DNA of 64,000 nucleotides from Arthrobacter sp. FW306-07-I (GCF_021800405.1 NZ_CP084550.1:1488001-1552000), one strand, 5' to 3'; shown: positions 47,338 through 56,701, counted from the first letter of the stretch. The notes: generated by a model not told the origin, from the letters alone. Numbers and translations are program-made.

Positions 47338-47928
47338 TCAGCCGTTCATGATGTCGCCGCGGCGCTTCATGTACTCCTCCATGGACAGTTCGCCGTTGCT
47401 GTATTGCTGGTCCAGTTCGGCGAGCTTGCGTGCGCGGAACCCCTGCGGTGCCGAGGGCGGTGGGGGAGTGGCAGGCCCGGAGGGCTGCCCGGGGCCTGGC
47501 CGGCCAAGCTGGGGCTGCTGGTACCCCGGCTGCTGGAGCGGCGGTTCCTGCCCGAATTCCTGTGGCGCACCACCGAACCGGGGGTCCGGCATGGGCGCCT
47601 GTCCGTGCTGGTACGGCGGCAGTTGCTGCCCGCCATAGGGCTGCGGCGGCTGGCTTGGCTGGCGGAAGCCGCCGGAAAAGTAGTCCTGCTGGGTGTAGCC
47701 GTCGCGGGGCTGGCGGTTCTGCGGCCCGGCCGAACCGGGGAACTGGCCATAACCTGGGTACTGGTCCGAACCGGGGAACTGGTTCGGCCCCGGAAACTGC
47801 CCGGGCCCCGAAAACGGACCGGGCAAGCCCTGGTCCCGGTCCCGCCGCGCCATGGAGCGCCGGTACGCCCGCATGGCCATGGGGACCACGAAGGACAGGA
47901 TGATGATCCAGAAAAACAAGCTGCTCAC
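47338..47928 (-). CDS. Membrane-anchored Gln/Pro-rich protein with C-terminal SHOCT-like motif
   Basis: A 196-residue protein from GTG 47928. One N-terminal membrane helix (FFWIIILSFVVPMAMRA) is followed by a basic stretch and ~110 residues of Pro/Gln/Gly/Phe-rich repeats (GPGQFPGPNQFPG-like). The C-terminal ~35 residues (RKLAELDQQYSNGELSMEEYMKRRGDI) match a SHOCT-type short helical motif, often oligomerising. The repeat-rich linker resembles a tether. No enzymatic role is evident; it could position the SHOCT end near the membrane. Confidence 0.8.
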   Translation of the reverse strand: MSSLFFWIIILSFVVPMAMRAYRRSMARRDRDQGLPGPFSGPGQFPGPNQFPGSDQYPGYGQFPGSAGPQNRQPRDGYTQQDYFSGGFRQPSQPPQPYGGQQLPPYQHGQAPMPDPRFGGAPQEFGQEPPLQQPGYQQPQLGRPGPGQPSGPATPPPPSAPQGFRARKLAELDQQYSNGELSMEEYMKRRGDIMNG

Positions 47929-47976
47929 GGTGCCGCGCCTCTCGTGTGGTGTCCTTCCAGCGTAACCCCGGCAGCC

Positions 47977-48846
47977 CTAGCGGCGGCTGGGCTCGGAGGT
48001 ACCAAGGGGGCCTTCGCCGGATCCCAACGGAACGCCCGGGCCGAAGACGGGACCCGGCGTCGGCCGTTTTGCCGTGATGCCGTCCCCGGACGACTGGTGG
48101 CGCAATCGGCGCAGCACCCATGGGACGAAGTATTCACGCGCCCACACGAGGTCCCCGCTCCTTGCCTCGCGCCAGGTGCGCGGCGGCAGCGGCTTGGGCT
48201 GCAGCGGTTCCAGGGAGTGCTCCACGTTGAGCGCATCCAGCACCATGGCCGCAATGGTGTGGTGTCCCAGCGGGGAGAAGTGCAGACGGTCCTGGTCCCA
48301 CATCTGCGGGTCGCTCAGCTGCCGCAGCGACCACATGTCAGCGATGACGGCATCGTGGCGCGCGGCAACCGTGCGCAGGTTCTCGTTGTAGATGGCCACC
48401 TTGCTGCGGATCCGGCTGAGCACCGAGGAGCCCGTATCCGGCCCGTTGAACAGGACCACGGTGGCTCCGCCCATGGACAGGATCTGGACCACGGAATCGA
48501 GCTTCTCGGCCAGCGCGTCGGGATCGCCGCCGGGACGGATCAGGTCGTTGCCGCCGGCGGACAGGGTGACCAGGTCCGGCTTCAGTTCCAGGGCCGGGGC
48601 AAGCTGCTGGTCCACGATCTGTTGGAGCAGCCGGCCGCGCACGGCAAGGTTGGCATAGGCGAAGTCCGGCTGGGTTCGGCCCAGCTCTTCCGCCACCCTG
48701 TCGGCCCAGCCGCGGTGGCCGCCGGGGCTTGAGGGTTCGGGGTCGCCGATGCCTTCGGTGAAGGAGTCTCCCATCGCCACGTACCGGGTCCAGGGGTGGG
48801 AACCGGGGTGGGCGGACGGGGTCTGGAGGGCACTTGCGTCAGTCAC
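47977..48846 (-). CDS. SGNH/GDSL-type hydrolase
   Basis: A 289-residue esterase or lipase-like protein from GTG 48846, with a CAGGAT box exactly 6 nt upstream (leaderless pattern). Catalytic motifs of the SGNH fold: YVAMGDSFTEG (nucleophile Ser), NLAVRG (Gly block), SAGGNDL (Asn) and the C-terminal DRLHFSPLGH (Asp/His). No signal peptide is seen. The substrate is unknown. The last ~60 residues (ITAKRPTPGPVFG...) are a low-complexity tail. Confidence 0.9.
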   Translation of the reverse strand: MTDASALQTPSAHPGSHPWTRYVAMGDSFTEGIGDPEPSSPGGHRGWADRVAEELGRTQPDFAYANLAVRGRLLQQIVDQQLAPALELKPDLVTLSAGGNDLIRPGGDPDALAEKLDSVVQILSMGGATVVLFNGPDTGSSVLSRIRSKVAIYNENLRTVAARHDAVIADMWSLRQLSDPQMWDQDRLHFSPLGHHTIAAMVLDALNVEHSLEPLQPKPLPPRTWREARSGDLVWAREYFVPWVLRRLRHQSSGDGITAKRPTPGPVFGPGVPLGSGEGPLGTSEPSRR

Positions 48847-48852
48847 GGTCCT

Positions 48853-48858
48853 ATCCTG
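48853..48858 (-). promoter_or_regulatory. Putative -10 box for leaderless SGNH-hydrolase transcript
   Basis: CAGGAT on the minus strand, exactly 6 nt before GTG 48846. Confidence 0.4.
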
Positions 48859-48924
48859 CCTTCCGCTTCGCTGCCTACGCGAACGTAGGTTGTTACTTCC
48901 GGGTAACTGGTATGAATGGAAACC

Positions 48925-49575
48925 ATGACTGACGCCGAAGTATTTCCTGCCCCCGTTGTCCTGTGGTCCCACCCGGAAGACCAGCGCGCCGGTAAACCGC
49001 TACTGGTCCTGCTCCACGGCTACGGTGCCAATGAGCAGGACCTGCTCAGCCTTGCCGACATGCTGCCAAGGGATTTCGCCGTCGCGTCCATACGGGCGCC
49101 CATCGCCATGGGCCCCGGCTTTACCTGGTTCCCGCTTACCGCGTCCATCGAGTACTCGCTGGAGCGGGTCAAGAAGGCCTCGGCCTACGTGCTGGACTGG
49201 ATCGACGCCATCAGGCCCGGCCACCCTTCGGTGACTCTCCTGGGCTTCTCCATGGGCATGGCCATGGCCACCACGCTCCTGCGCCAGCGGCCCACGGACT
49301 TTGCCGCCGTCGTCGGACTCTCAGGCTTTGTGGTGGACGCGGCCGGCGACCCCACGTTCAAAGACGACGAGCTGGACGGCACCGTGCCCATGTTCTGGGG
49401 CCGGGACCAGCAGGATCCGGTGATCACCCAGGACAAGATTGAGTTCACCATGGGCTGGGTCCGCAAGCACGTCAAGCTCACCAAGGTGCTCTACACCGGC
49501 ATGTGGCACGGCATTAACCAGCAGGAGATCGGGCACGTGGGGGAGTTCCTCACGCATGAGGTGCTGAACAAGTAG
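48925..49575 (+). CDS. Alpha/beta hydrolase (carboxylesterase/phospholipase-like)
   Basis: A 216-residue alpha/beta hydrolase of the YpfH/carboxylesterase 2 group. LLVLLHGYGANEQDLL near the N-terminus supplies the oxyanion region, LLGFSMGMAMA contains the nucleophile Ser, and the C-terminal WHGINQQEI holds the catalytic His. The start is ambiguous: ATG 48925, or ATG 48916 three codons upstream. TATGAA at 48911-48916 could be a -10 box giving a leaderless transcript from 48925. The divergent neighbour is the SGNH hydrolase. Confidence 0.88.
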   Translation: MTDAEVFPAPVVLWSHPEDQRAGKPLLVLLHGYGANEQDLLSLADMLPRDFAVASIRAPIAMGPGFTWFPLTASIEYSLERVKKASAYVLDWIDAIRPGHPSVTLLGFSMGMAMATTLLRQRPTDFAAVVGLSGFVVDAAGDPTFKDDELDGTVPMFWGRDQQDPVITQDKIEFTMGWVRKHVKLTKVLYTGMWHGINQQEIGHVGEFLTHEVLNK

Positions 49576-49609
49576 GACGTACGACGGCGGCGGGCCAGCC
49601 GGTGCGGGG

Positions 49610-49843
49610 TTAGTCCGCCTGGGGTGCCACCACGCGGACGGTCTGGCCGTTCACCGTGACGGTATCCCCGTTGTGCAGCTGCCGGCCGCGGCGGTCGTCG
49701 ATCTCGCCGTTGACCTTGACCAGCCCGTTCTTGATGAGCTCCGCCGCCTCCACGCCGTCCTCCACGAGGTTGGCGAGCTTTAGCAGCTGACCCAGCCGGA
49801 TCATGCTGTCGCGGATGGGGACGTCGTCAATGGGGTTGCTCAT
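49610..49843 (-). CDS. Small S4-domain RNA-binding protein
   Basis: A 77-residue protein consisting of one S4 RNA-binding fold: IRLGQLLKLANLVEDGVEAAELIKNGLVKVNGEIDDRRGRQL, like YbcJ/RqcP-type proteins. Members bind rRNA or tRNA and act in ribosome quality control or biogenesis; the exact role here is unknown. The start is ATG 49843 with CATTAT exactly 6 nt upstream. It is convergent with the hydrolase and divergent from the DMT transporter. Confidence 0.9.
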   Translation of the reverse strand: MSNPIDDVPIRDSMIRLGQLLKLANLVEDGVEAAELIKNGLVKVNGEIDDRRGRQLHNGDTVTVNGQTVRVVAPQAD

Positions 49844-49849
49844 ACAGCA

Positions 49850-49855
49850 ATAATG
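49850..49855 (-). promoter_or_regulatory. Putative -10 box for leaderless S4-protein transcript
   Basis: CATTAT on the minus strand, 6 nt before ATG 49843. The 6-nt spacer TGCTGT is the same as at dnaG. Confidence 0.4.
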
Positions 49856-49875
49856 CCTGAACTAAGGTGGATTCA

Positions 49876-50865
49876 ATGACCTCCCCTTCGCGCCTGCCGG
49901 TACTCGCAGGCCTGCCCCTGGCCGTGGGATCCGGCCTTGCCATCCCCGTCCAAGGCCGGATCAACGGGGCGTTGGGTACGCGGCTCAACGATGGAATCGC
50001 AGCCGCGGCCGTGAGTTTCAGCACAGGCCTGCTGGTCATGATCATCATTTCCCTGGTGTTGCCGCGCGGACGGGCCGGGCTGGCAAACATCCTCCCGGCT
50101 GTCCGGAACCGGGCCTTCCCCCGGATCTACGTGGTGGCAGGCGCCATCGGCGCGCTGTTTGTCTTTGCCCAGTCCTTCACCGTCGGCATCCTTGGAGTAG
50201 CGCTCTTCACCGTCGCCACCGTCACCGGGCAGACCGTAAGCGGCCTGCTGGTGGACCGGCTGGGAATCGGCCCGGCCGGAAAGAAATCCGTGACGGGCAT
50301 CCGCATCATCGGCTGCATCCTGACCATCGCCGCCGTTGCGTGGGCGGTGTCCCCGCGGTTCAGCAGCGGGGGCCCCGGGGACGGCGCGGCCGGACTGCTC
50401 CTTCCCCTCCTCCTGCCGGTGGCGGCGGGCTTCCTCATGAGTTTCCAGCAGGCCATGAACGGCACCGCCACGGTCCACTACGGGACGCCCATCGCGGCCA
50501 CGTTGGTCAACTTCGTGGCCGGCTGCATCGTGCTGTGGGCAGCGTTCGCGGTGAAGCTGGCCGTGGCCGGTCCCGCCAACCCCCTGCCGGGGGAGTGGTG
50601 GTACTACCTGGGCGGCCCAATGGGCTGCGTCTTCATCGGCCTGGGGGCCCTCCTGGTCCGCAGCCTGGGCGTGCTGGTCACGGGCCTGGGCATGATCGCC
50701 GGCCAGTTGCTCGGCTCGCTGGGCCTGGACCTGGTGCTCCCCGCGCCGGGCACCATCGTGGCTCCCGCCACCGTCCTGGGGACCCTGTTGACCCTCGCCG
50801 CGATCATCCTGGCAACCCTGCCCTGGCCGCGGGGCGCGCTGCGCAGGCAGCGGCCGGTACGCTAG
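49876..50865 (+). CDS. DMT-superfamily transporter, DUF606 (YdcZ-like)
   Basis: A 329-residue membrane protein with about ten helices arranged as two homologous five-helix halves (first half ~10-155, second ~175-320), each containing the motif GLxxxxxxxxQ ([26 protein letters not shown]). DUF606 proteins are putative small-metabolite exporters of the drug/metabolite superfamily. ATG 49876 follows AAGGTGG at 49864-49870. No substrate can be named. It precedes glyS by 131 nt. Confidence 0.88.
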   Translation: MTSPSRLPVLAGLPLAVGSGLAIPVQGRINGALGTRLNDGIAAAAVSFSTGLLVMIIISLVLPRGRAGLANILPAVRNRAFPRIYVVAGAIGALFVFAQSFTVGILGVALFTVATVTGQTVSGLLVDRLGIGPAGKKSVTGIRIIGCILTIAAVAWAVSPRFSSGGPGDGAAGLLLPLLLPVAAGFLMSFQQAMNGTATVHYGTPIAATLVNFVAGCIVLWAAFAVKLAVAGPANPLPGEWWYYLGGPMGCVFIGLGALLVRSLGVLVTGLGMIAGQLLGSLGLDLVLPAPGTIVAPATVLGTLLTLAAIILATLPWPRGALRRQRPVR

Positions 50866-50996
50866 GACACGAGCTTTCCACCGTCTTCCTTCATCCGCCC
50901 CGACGCATCGCCCGCTGTGCCCAGGCACGCAGGGGCCGGGGCCCGAACAACCCGCGGACCGCACCCAGCGGCCCTGTAGAAAATTGGAGTTATCCC

Positions 50997-52382
50997 ATGG
51001 CAGCAAAATCCGTCCTCGACCAGGTCATTTCCCTCTCCAAGCGGAGGGGCTTCGTGTTCCAGGCCGGTGAGATCTACGGAGGCTCGCGGTCTGCCTGGGA
51101 CTACGGCCCCCTCGGCGCCGAGCTGAAGGAAAACATCAAGCGCCAGTGGTGGCAGTCCATGGTCCGCGGCCGCGAGGACGTGGTGGGCCTGGACTCCTCC
51201 GTGATCCTGCCCCGCCAGGTCTGGGAAGCCTCCGGACACGTGGAGGTCTTCTCCGACCCGCTGGTGGAGTGCCTCTCCTGCCACAAGCGCTACCGTGCGG
51301 ACCACCTCGAGGAAGAATACGAGGAAAAGAAGGGCCGCCCGGCGGAGAACGGCCTGAAGGACATCGCCTGCGCCAACTGCGGCACCCGCGGCCAGTGGAC
51401 CGAACCGCAGGAGTTCTCCGGCCTGCTCAAGACCTACCTGGGCCCGGTGGCCAATGAGGAAGGCCTGCACTACCTGCGCCCCGAGACCGCGCAGGGCATC
51501 TTCGTGAACTTCAACAACGTCCTCACCACGTCCCGGAAGAAGCCGCCGTTCGGCATCGGCCAGATCGGCAAGTCCTTCCGCAACGAGATCACGCCCGGCA
51601 ACTTCATCTTCCGCACCCGCGAGTTCGAGCAGATGGAGATGGAATTCTTCGTGGAGCCCGGCACGGACGAAGAGTGGCACAAGTACTGGATGAACGAGCG
51701 CATGGCCTGGTACACCGGCCTGGGCATCCGCGAGGAGAACCTGCGCTTCTACGAGCACCCCAAGGAGAAGCTGAGCCACTACTCCAAGGGCACCACGGAC
51801 ATCGAGTACCGCTTCGGCTTCCAGGGCTCGGAATGGGGCGAGCTGGAAGGCATCGCCAACCGCACCGACTTCGACCTCTCCACCCACGCCAAGGCCTCCG
51901 GCACGGACCTGAGCTACTTCAACCAGGCCACCAATGAGCGCTACACCCCGTACGTGATCGAGCCTGCGGCCGGCCTGACCCGTTCCTTCATGGCGTTCCT
52001 GGTGGACGCCTACACCGAGGACGAGGCCCCCAACGCCAAGGGCGGCGTGGACGTCCGCACCGTGCTGAAGCTGGACCCGCGCCTGGCCCCGGTCAAGGCC
52101 GCCGTGCTGCCGCTGAGCCGCAACGAGGACCTGTCCCCGAAGGCCAAGGCCCTGGGTGCCCAGCTGCGGAAGAACTGGAACATTGACTTCGATGATGCCG
52201 GTGCCATCGGCCGCCGCTACCGCCGCCAGGACGAGATCGGCACCCCGTTCTGCATCACGGTGGACTTCGACACCCTCGAGGACCAGGCCGTCACCATCCG
52301 CGAGCGGGACACCATGAGCCAGGAACGCGTCTCCCTGGACAAGGTGGAGGGCTACCTGGCGGCACGGCTGGTCGGCGCCTGA
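50997..52382 (+). CDS. glyS: Glycyl-tRNA synthetase (homodimeric type)
   Basis: A 461-residue class II aminoacyl-tRNA synthetase charging tRNA(Gly). Family features: [23 protein letters not shown]-terminal block, a zinc-ribbon insertion ([11 protein letters not shown]...CANCGTRG), motif 2 [18 protein letters not shown] and motif 3 [17 protein letters not shown], then an anticodon-binding domain at the end. ATG 50997 follows a GGAG. The length fits the bacterial alpha2 form, not the alpha/beta tetramer. The GNAT-like gene starts 2 nt after its stop. Confidence 0.97.
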   Translation: MAAKSVLDQVISLSKRRGFVFQAGEIYGGSRSAWDYGPLGAELKENIKRQWWQSMVRGREDVVGLDSSVILPRQVWEASGHVEVFSDPLVECLSCHKRYRADHLEEEYEEKKGRPAENGLKDIACANCGTRGQWTEPQEFSGLLKTYLGPVANEEGLHYLRPETAQGIFVNFNNVLTTSRKKPPFGIGQIGKSFRNEITPGNFIFRTREFEQMEMEFFVEPGTDEEWHKYWMNERMAWYTGLGIREENLRFYEHPKEKLSHYSKGTTDIEYRFGFQGSEWGELEGIANRTDFDLSTHAKASGTDLSYFNQATNERYTPYVIEPAAGLTRSFMAFLVDAYTEDEAPNAKGGVDVRTVLKLDPRLAPVKAAVLPLSRNEDLSPKAKALGAQLRKNWNIDFDDAGAIGRRYRRQDEIGTPFCITVDFDTLEDQAVTIRERDTMSQERVSLDKVEGYLAARLVGA

Positions 52383-52384
52383 GC

Positions 52385-53437
52385 ATGGCCATCGAATACC
52401 GTGAATGGCGCGACGGCGACGACCTGGCGCTCCTGGAAATCTGGGGTGACCCGGACACCGCCCAGGCCCGCCAGTTCCGTGGCGCGCTCGCAGTGTCCTC
52501 CAACGGCAGGGACGGCATGCCCTGGCGCCGCTGCATCGTGGCGGAAGATGTCGTTGACGGCGTGGGCATTCCCGTGGCCGCCGGCGTCGTCTATGAAGCC
52601 TCGCTGCACCCCGAGCGCCTGTGGACGTACATCGAAGTGGCAAAGGACCACCGCCGGGCGGGCATTGGGGCCAGCCTCCTGACCATGTTGCGGCGCGAAG
52701 CCGGGAACGCGCCGTCGGGCGTCAGCAGGCTCCGTGCCAAGGTGGAACCCGGCAGCGCAGGTGCCGCGTTCGCTGAAGAATCCGGGCTGGCGCCGATCCA
52801 GCGCTCCCGGCTGGTCATCGTGGAACCCGGAGCCCTGAAGCTGCCCGTCTTCCCGGACAAGGACCACGGCGGCCGCCCCATTGACGGTGAAAACGCCGGC
52901 TCCGACATTGTGATGGACCTGGCCACCGGCTCGGTGGAGCTGACGGACGTGGTGGGCCGGTACTACACCTCCATCCACGGCTGGGACTCCCCGGGCGTCC
53001 TGTCCGTCGGCCAGGTGCAGAGGCTGTTCCTGGACGAGCTCACCGGAGCCCACGGAGCCATCGTCCTGCGGGCCCAGCCGGAATCCGCGTTCGGCCAGGG
53101 AGTGGCGCCCAGCAAAAAGGGCCGCATCCGCGCATTCGCGGTCAGCTACGCCGCGCCCGCGGACCCGGATGCCGCGCCGGCCCATCTGGACAGCTCGGGC
53201 GCAGAGGCAACGGGTGCCGACACCCCCACGGACGTGTTCGTGGGGCACGAGCCATCCCTCGCCGCTGACGATGCCGCCGAAGCCGTCCGCGACATCCTTG
53301 CCCTGATCGCCTACCAGCACCCGGTCATGCTGGAACTGGACGATTCCATGACTGCCCTGCGCGCCGCCGTCGAGCCCCTCCTGGAGAGCGGCAAAGCCCG
53401 GCTGGCGGGCGCCGAAACCCTGGTGGTTTCGGACTAG
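52385..53437 (+). CDS. GNAT-like acetyltransferase with C-terminal extension
   Basis: A 350-residue protein. The N-terminal GNAT domain (residues ~1-145) has EYREWRDGDDLALLEIW, the acetyl-CoA loop VAKDHRRAGIGASLL and EESGLAPIQRSRLVI. A second partially degenerate GNAT-like region of ~150 residues follows (VMLELDDSMTALRAA near the end), so it may be a tandem GNAT. The substrate is unknown. It begins 2 nt after glyS, suggesting translational coupling, and ends before a perfect hairpin terminator. Confidence 0.88.
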   Translation: MAIEYREWRDGDDLALLEIWGDPDTAQARQFRGALAVSSNGRDGMPWRRCIVAEDVVDGVGIPVAAGVVYEASLHPERLWTYIEVAKDHRRAGIGASLLTMLRREAGNAPSGVSRLRAKVEPGSAGAAFAEESGLAPIQRSRLVIVEPGALKLPVFPDKDHGGRPIDGENAGSDIVMDLATGSVELTDVVGRYYTSIHGWDSPGVLSVGQVQRLFLDELTGAHGAIVLRAQPESAFGQGVAPSKKGRIRAFAVSYAAPADPDAAPAHLDSSGAEATGADTPTDVFVGHEPSLAADDAAEAVRDILALIAYQHPVMLELDDSMTALRAAVEPLLESGKARLAGAETLVVSD

Positions 53438-53465
53438 CGACTGCCGGTCCACATCATCACCGCCG

Positions 53466-53498
53466 TGCCACGCGCCGTCCCTGGGACGGCGCGTGGCA
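53466..53498. terminator. Bidirectional terminator between the GNAT and acyltransferase genes
   Basis: A perfect 15-bp stem (53466-53480 and 53484-53498) with loop CTG, between convergent genes, followed by a TT-containing stretch. Confidence 0.75.
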
Positions 53499-53514
53499 TT
53501 GCCGTTTAAGCCGG

Positions 53515-54339
53515 CTACTTTGTGCGGGGAGCACGACGGCGGCCCGCGGCTGCGTCAGCCGCGTCCAGCAGTTGCCGCTCGGCGTCGGTGGGGGCGCTGC
53601 CGCCCAGGTGTGCGGGCATCCACCACGCCCCTGGTCCGGGCTGAAGGGGGAAGCCGGCGATGCAGCGGTCAATCCCCGCCTGGAGCGTGGTGCGCAGCCT
53701 CTTCGTGGCAGTGTCCGCGTCAACGTCCGGCGGATACACTATCGGCCCGCCAACCCGGACCTGGATGGGAGCGCGCCAGCTGCGCCGCAGGGAGAAGCCA
53801 TGGCCGCGGGTCAGGATCCGGTGTGCGCCCCAGACAGCCACCGGGATGACCGGGACGCCCGCCTCCGCCGCCATGCGTACAGCCCCGGTCTGGCACTCGC
53901 GGACCGTGAAGCTGCGGCTCACGCCCGCTTCGGGGAACACGGCCAGGTACTCGCCGGCGCGCAGCTTGGCCACGGCGGTGCCGTAGGCATCGGAGCGATC
54001 GGTGTATCCCACCACCACCTGGCCGGAGGCGCTGATGGCGGGGCCGGCCAGCCAATGGTCCGCGGCGCCCTGGTGGACCAGGAACCGCAGCTGGGCACGG
54101 CTGCGGTGCCACAGGAGCAGCTCAAGGACGGCGAAGTCCAGGTAGCTGAAGTGCGTGACTGCGAACACCGCGCCTCCGCCGGGGGTCACCTGCCGGGTCG
54201 GGCCGGCCGGGGGTGGTGCCGCCGGGAGGTGCTCCAGGCCCTCTGCGCGGATGTCCAGTTGCAGGGCCCAGCGGAGGAACAACCCGGTGCGGACGATCAG
54301 CCGGTAGAAGCGGTCGTTGGATGGAGGACGCCAGGGCAT
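53515..54339 (-). CDS. 1-acyl-glycerol-phosphate acyltransferase (PlsC-like)
   Basis: A 274-residue lysophospholipid acyltransferase. HX4D is present as THFSYLD (His63, Asp68), followed by the block III FPEAGVS and block IV VIPVAVWGAHRI. No clear transmembrane helix is visible; such enzymes are typically peripheral membrane proteins acylating lysophosphatidate for phospholipid synthesis. It ends with a short Arg/Ala-rich tail. It is followed 11 nt upstream by the hydrolase gene on the same strand, so the two may be co-transcribed. Confidence 0.9.
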   Translation of the reverse strand: MPWRPPSNDRFYRLIVRTGLFLRWALQLDIRAEGLEHLPAAPPPAGPTRQVTPGGGAVFAVTHFSYLDFAVLELLLWHRSRAQLRFLVHQGAADHWLAGPAISASGQVVVGYTDRSDAYGTAVAKLRAGEYLAVFPEAGVSRSFTVRECQTGAVRMAAEAGVPVIPVAVWGAHRILTRGHGFSLRRSWRAPIQVRVGGPIVYPPDVDADTATKRLRTTLQAGIDRCIAGFPLQPGPGAWWMPAHLGGSAPTDAERQLLDAADAAAGRRRAPRTK

Positions 54340-54350
54340 GGCCGGGCGGC

Positions 54351-55136
54351 CTAGAGGGTGACCTGGACGGACGAGTCCGGCAGCAGCTGGGTGAAGGCCC
54401 GGGCCGGCTGGACCGCCGCCCCTGTGCTCTCGGCAAAGGACTTGATGAGGAAACCGGTGGCGAGGGTATGCCAGATGCGGACCTTGCGAAGCATGAAGTG
54501 CCCCACGCCCCTAAGGGACACGTACTGCATGCTGGCTGCGTCGGGGGCAGCGCGCCGGGCGAAGGCAAGGGACTGCCTGGGGCTGGTCATATGGTCCGTG
54601 GTCCCGTGGATAATCAGGACTTTCCGGCCCGTGACCCTGTCCGCAGGGGTTTGCGGGTCCAGCCAGGGGGCCAGTGCCACCACGGCCTCCACCTGCGGGT
54701 GGTCTGCGGCGCAGATGGCGGTCAGGCCGCCCATGGAGTGGCCCAGCAGGAACACTGGAACATCGGGGTGGCGTTCCGCGATCTGCCGGAGCGCCCACCG
54801 CGCGTCCTGCAAGGGGGACATGTCCGGCCCGTTCCAGCCGCGGACACTGTTGCGCAGGGACCAGACGGCCAGCCCGTGTTTCCGGCCCGCGCGGTGCAGG
54901 TGCCGGGCGAAGGGCACCATGCGTGCCGGGCTCAGGTGCCGGGCCTCCACCGGCTCCCGGCTGTGGGCCTTGCCACCGTGAAGGACCAGGACCACGCCCT
55001 TGGTGCCACCGGACGCCTCCAGGACGCTGAGCACGGGCTGGTGGGCCGGAACCACCGGCACCTGTCCACCCTCCACGGCCCCGCCGTTGTCCGCTGCGCC
55101 ACGAATACCGGCCCCACCCCTGCCATGGTTGTCCAT
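54351..55136 (-). CDS. Alpha/beta fold hydrolase (lysophospholipase-like)
   Basis: A 261-residue hydrolase. ATG 55136 is preferred over 55166 because GGGAGGA sits 8 nt upstream. Features: VVLVLHGGKAHS (oxyanion), FLLGHSMGGLTA (nucleophile Ser), IIHGTTDHMT (Asp) and GVGHFMLRK (His). It probably cleaves an ester of a small lipid or metabolite. It is co-oriented with the PlsC-like gene, so a role in lipid turnover is plausible but not shown. Confidence 0.88.
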   Translation of the reverse strand: MDNHGRGGAGIRGAADNGGAVEGGQVPVVPAHQPVLSVLEASGGTKGVVLVLHGGKAHSREPVEARHLSPARMVPFARHLHRAGRKHGLAVWSLRNSVRGWNGPDMSPLQDARWALRQIAERHPDVPVFLLGHSMGGLTAICAADHPQVEAVVALAPWLDPQTPADRVTGRKVLIIHGTTDHMTSPRQSLAFARRAAPDAASMQYVSLRGVGHFMLRKVRIWHTLATGFLIKSFAESTGAAVQPARAFTQLLPDSSVQVTL

Positions 55137-55190
55137 GCCTGGTTCCTCCCCATCCCGATGGTCCATTTATCAACCCTATGGCGCCGCACG

Positions 55191-55196
55191 TAGAGT
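55191..55196 (+). promoter_or_regulatory. -10 box upstream of the YibE/F gene and its mini-ORF
   Basis: TAGAGT, a clear TANNNT match, exactly 6 nt before ATG 55203. TTATCA at 55167-55172 is a possible -35 with an 18-nt spacing. Confidence 0.5.
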
Positions 55197-55202
55197 TCAA
55201 CC

Positions 55203-55220
55203 ATGAGGTTGTACTGCTGA
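55203..55220 (+). CDS. Putative five-codon leader ORF (MRLYC) before YibE/F
   Basis: ATG AGG TTG TAC TGC TGA; its stop overlaps the ATG of the next gene as TGATG. It is positioned as the first codon of a leaderless transcript from the TAGAGT box. Ending in Cys, it resembles the leaderless Cys-containing leader peptides described in mycobacteria. There is no direct evidence of translation. Confidence 0.25.
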   Translation: MRLYC

Positions 55221-56701
55221 TGGGCGCCGGTCACTCCCACGCTTCCTTGGATCATTCGGAGCCGACGCCCCAGGCGATGGCTGCCCGCAGCAAGGCGAAC
55301 CGCATCCTTGCCGCAGTGCTGATTCCCCTGGCGCTGCTGACGCTCGCCGGGATGGCCGCGCTCTGGCCGTCGGGAAGCAAGGAGGGCATCTCGCTCGCCA
55401 ACCCGTACTCCACCGCCCCGGGGGTTACCTTCGATACGGGCACCATCCAGAGCGTGCTGACCGGGAGCTGCATGCAGGGTTCCGGGCAGCAGGGTTCAAA
55501 CCAACAGGGTTCCGGTCAGCCAAGCACCACGCAGCAGCCGCCAAGCCAGGGCTCCGAGTGCACCTTCGCCGTCACCGAACCGGACAAGGGCGGAAGCCCG
55601 GTGAAGGTGGTCATCAACCCGGACGTCGCCTCCTCCCATGGAGTGAAGCCCGGGGACCAGATCCGGTACCTGAACCTCTCCAACGTCCAGGGCGCCACGG
55701 GATCACAGGGATCGCCGGCCTACATTTTCGTGGACTTCGTCCGCACCCTGCCGATCATCCTGCTGGCCGTGCTCTACGCCGTGGTGGTCATCGCCGTCGC
55801 AAGGTGGCGCGGGTTGCGCGCCCTGATCGGGCTGGTAGGCGCGTATTTCGTGCTCGCGAACTTCCTGCTCCCGGGCCTGGTGGAAGGCAAGCCGCCGCTG
55901 CTGCTGGCCCTGGTGGGGTCCACGGTGATCATGATCGGGGTGCTGTACTTCGCCCACGGCTTCTCGGCGCGCACATCCACTGCGCTCCTGGGCACCATTT
56001 TCGGGCTGGCCATCACCGCCCTGCTGGCAGCCTGGGCCACGGACGCAGCAAATCTGGCCGGCGTGGGCAGCCACGACGCCGCCACCCTGGTGAACACGTC
56101 GTCCAACATCTCCATCTCCGGGGTGATCCTCTGCGGACTCATCATCTCCGGCCTGGGCGTCCTCAATGACGTCACCATCACGCAGTCCTCCGCCGTCTGG
56201 GAACTCTACGAACTGGCACCGGCCAGCAGTGCCCGGAAGCTGTTCACCTCGGCCATGCGGATCGGCCGCGACCACATCGCCTCCACCGTGTACACCATTG
56301 CCTTTGCCTACGCCGGCGCCGCGCTGCCCATCCTGATCATCGTCATGCTCTACGACCGGCCCCTGATGGACACCCTCACCAGTGCCGAACTCTCAGAGGA
56401 AGTCATCCGGACCCTGGTCGGTTCCATCGGGCTGGTCCTGGCCATCCCCGTCACCACGCTGATCGCCGTGCTGGTGGTCAAGGCAACCGGCATCAGGCCG
56501 GCAGAGGTCCACGCAGTGAATGCCGGACATCAGGACGGAACGCACGACGGCGGGCACCGCCAAGCAGACGATGTTGCGGACACCGGGGCGCTCGCCGCAG
56601 CCGCGCTTGAGGAACGCAGCCGGCGCGCCGCCGTCGAACCCGCCGCGGAACCTGCAGCGGAGCCGGGCACCCGGCGGGGACGCCGGGCCGACCGCGGCTG
56701 A
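55220..56701 (+). CDS. YibE/F-family membrane protein
   Basis: A 493-residue protein from ATG 55220 (MGAGHSHAS); ATG 55178 is in frame but lies upstream of the predicted promoter. TM1 is at ~30-52, followed by an outer domain of ~120 residues with Gln/Gly/Ser repeats (GSGQQGSNQQGSGQ) and a small CTFAV region. Then come seven membrane helices of the YibE/F domain (LPIILLAVLYAVVVIAVARWRG onward) with NDVTITQSSAVWEL and FAYAGAALPILIIV. YibE/F proteins are putative transporters; their substrate is unknown. The C-terminal ~60 residues are an Ala/Arg/Glu-rich cytosolic tail. A His-rich start may bind metal. Confidence 0.9.
   Translation: MGAGHSHASLDHSEPTPQAMAARSKANRILAAVLIPLALLTLAGMAALWPSGSKEGISLANPYSTAPGVTFDTGTIQSVLTGSCMQGSGQQGSNQQGSGQPSTTQQPPSQGSECTFAVTEPDKGGSPVKVVINPDVASSHGVKPGDQIRYLNLSNVQGATGSQGSPAYIFVDFVRTLPIILLAVLYAVVVIAVARWRGLRALIGLVGAYFVLANFLLPGLVEGKPPLLLALVGSTVIMIGVLYFAHGFSARTSTALLGTIFGLAITALLAAWATDAANLAGVGSHDAATLVNTSSNISISGVILCGLIISGLGVLNDVTITQSSAVWELYELAPASSARKLFTSAMRIGRDHIASTVYTIAFAYAGAALPILIIVMLYDRPLMDTLTSAELSEEVIRTLVGSIGLVLAIPVTTLIAVLVVKATGIRPAEVHAVNAGHQDGTHDGGHRQADDVADTGALAAAALEERSRRAAVEPAAEPAAEPGTRRGRRADRG

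Noticed and set aside
55178-55219. ATG 55178 as the YibE/F start
   Set aside because: It lies before the best -10 box (TAGAGT at 55191) and lacks a ribosome binding site; ATG 55220 fits the family N-terminus (MGAGHSH) better.
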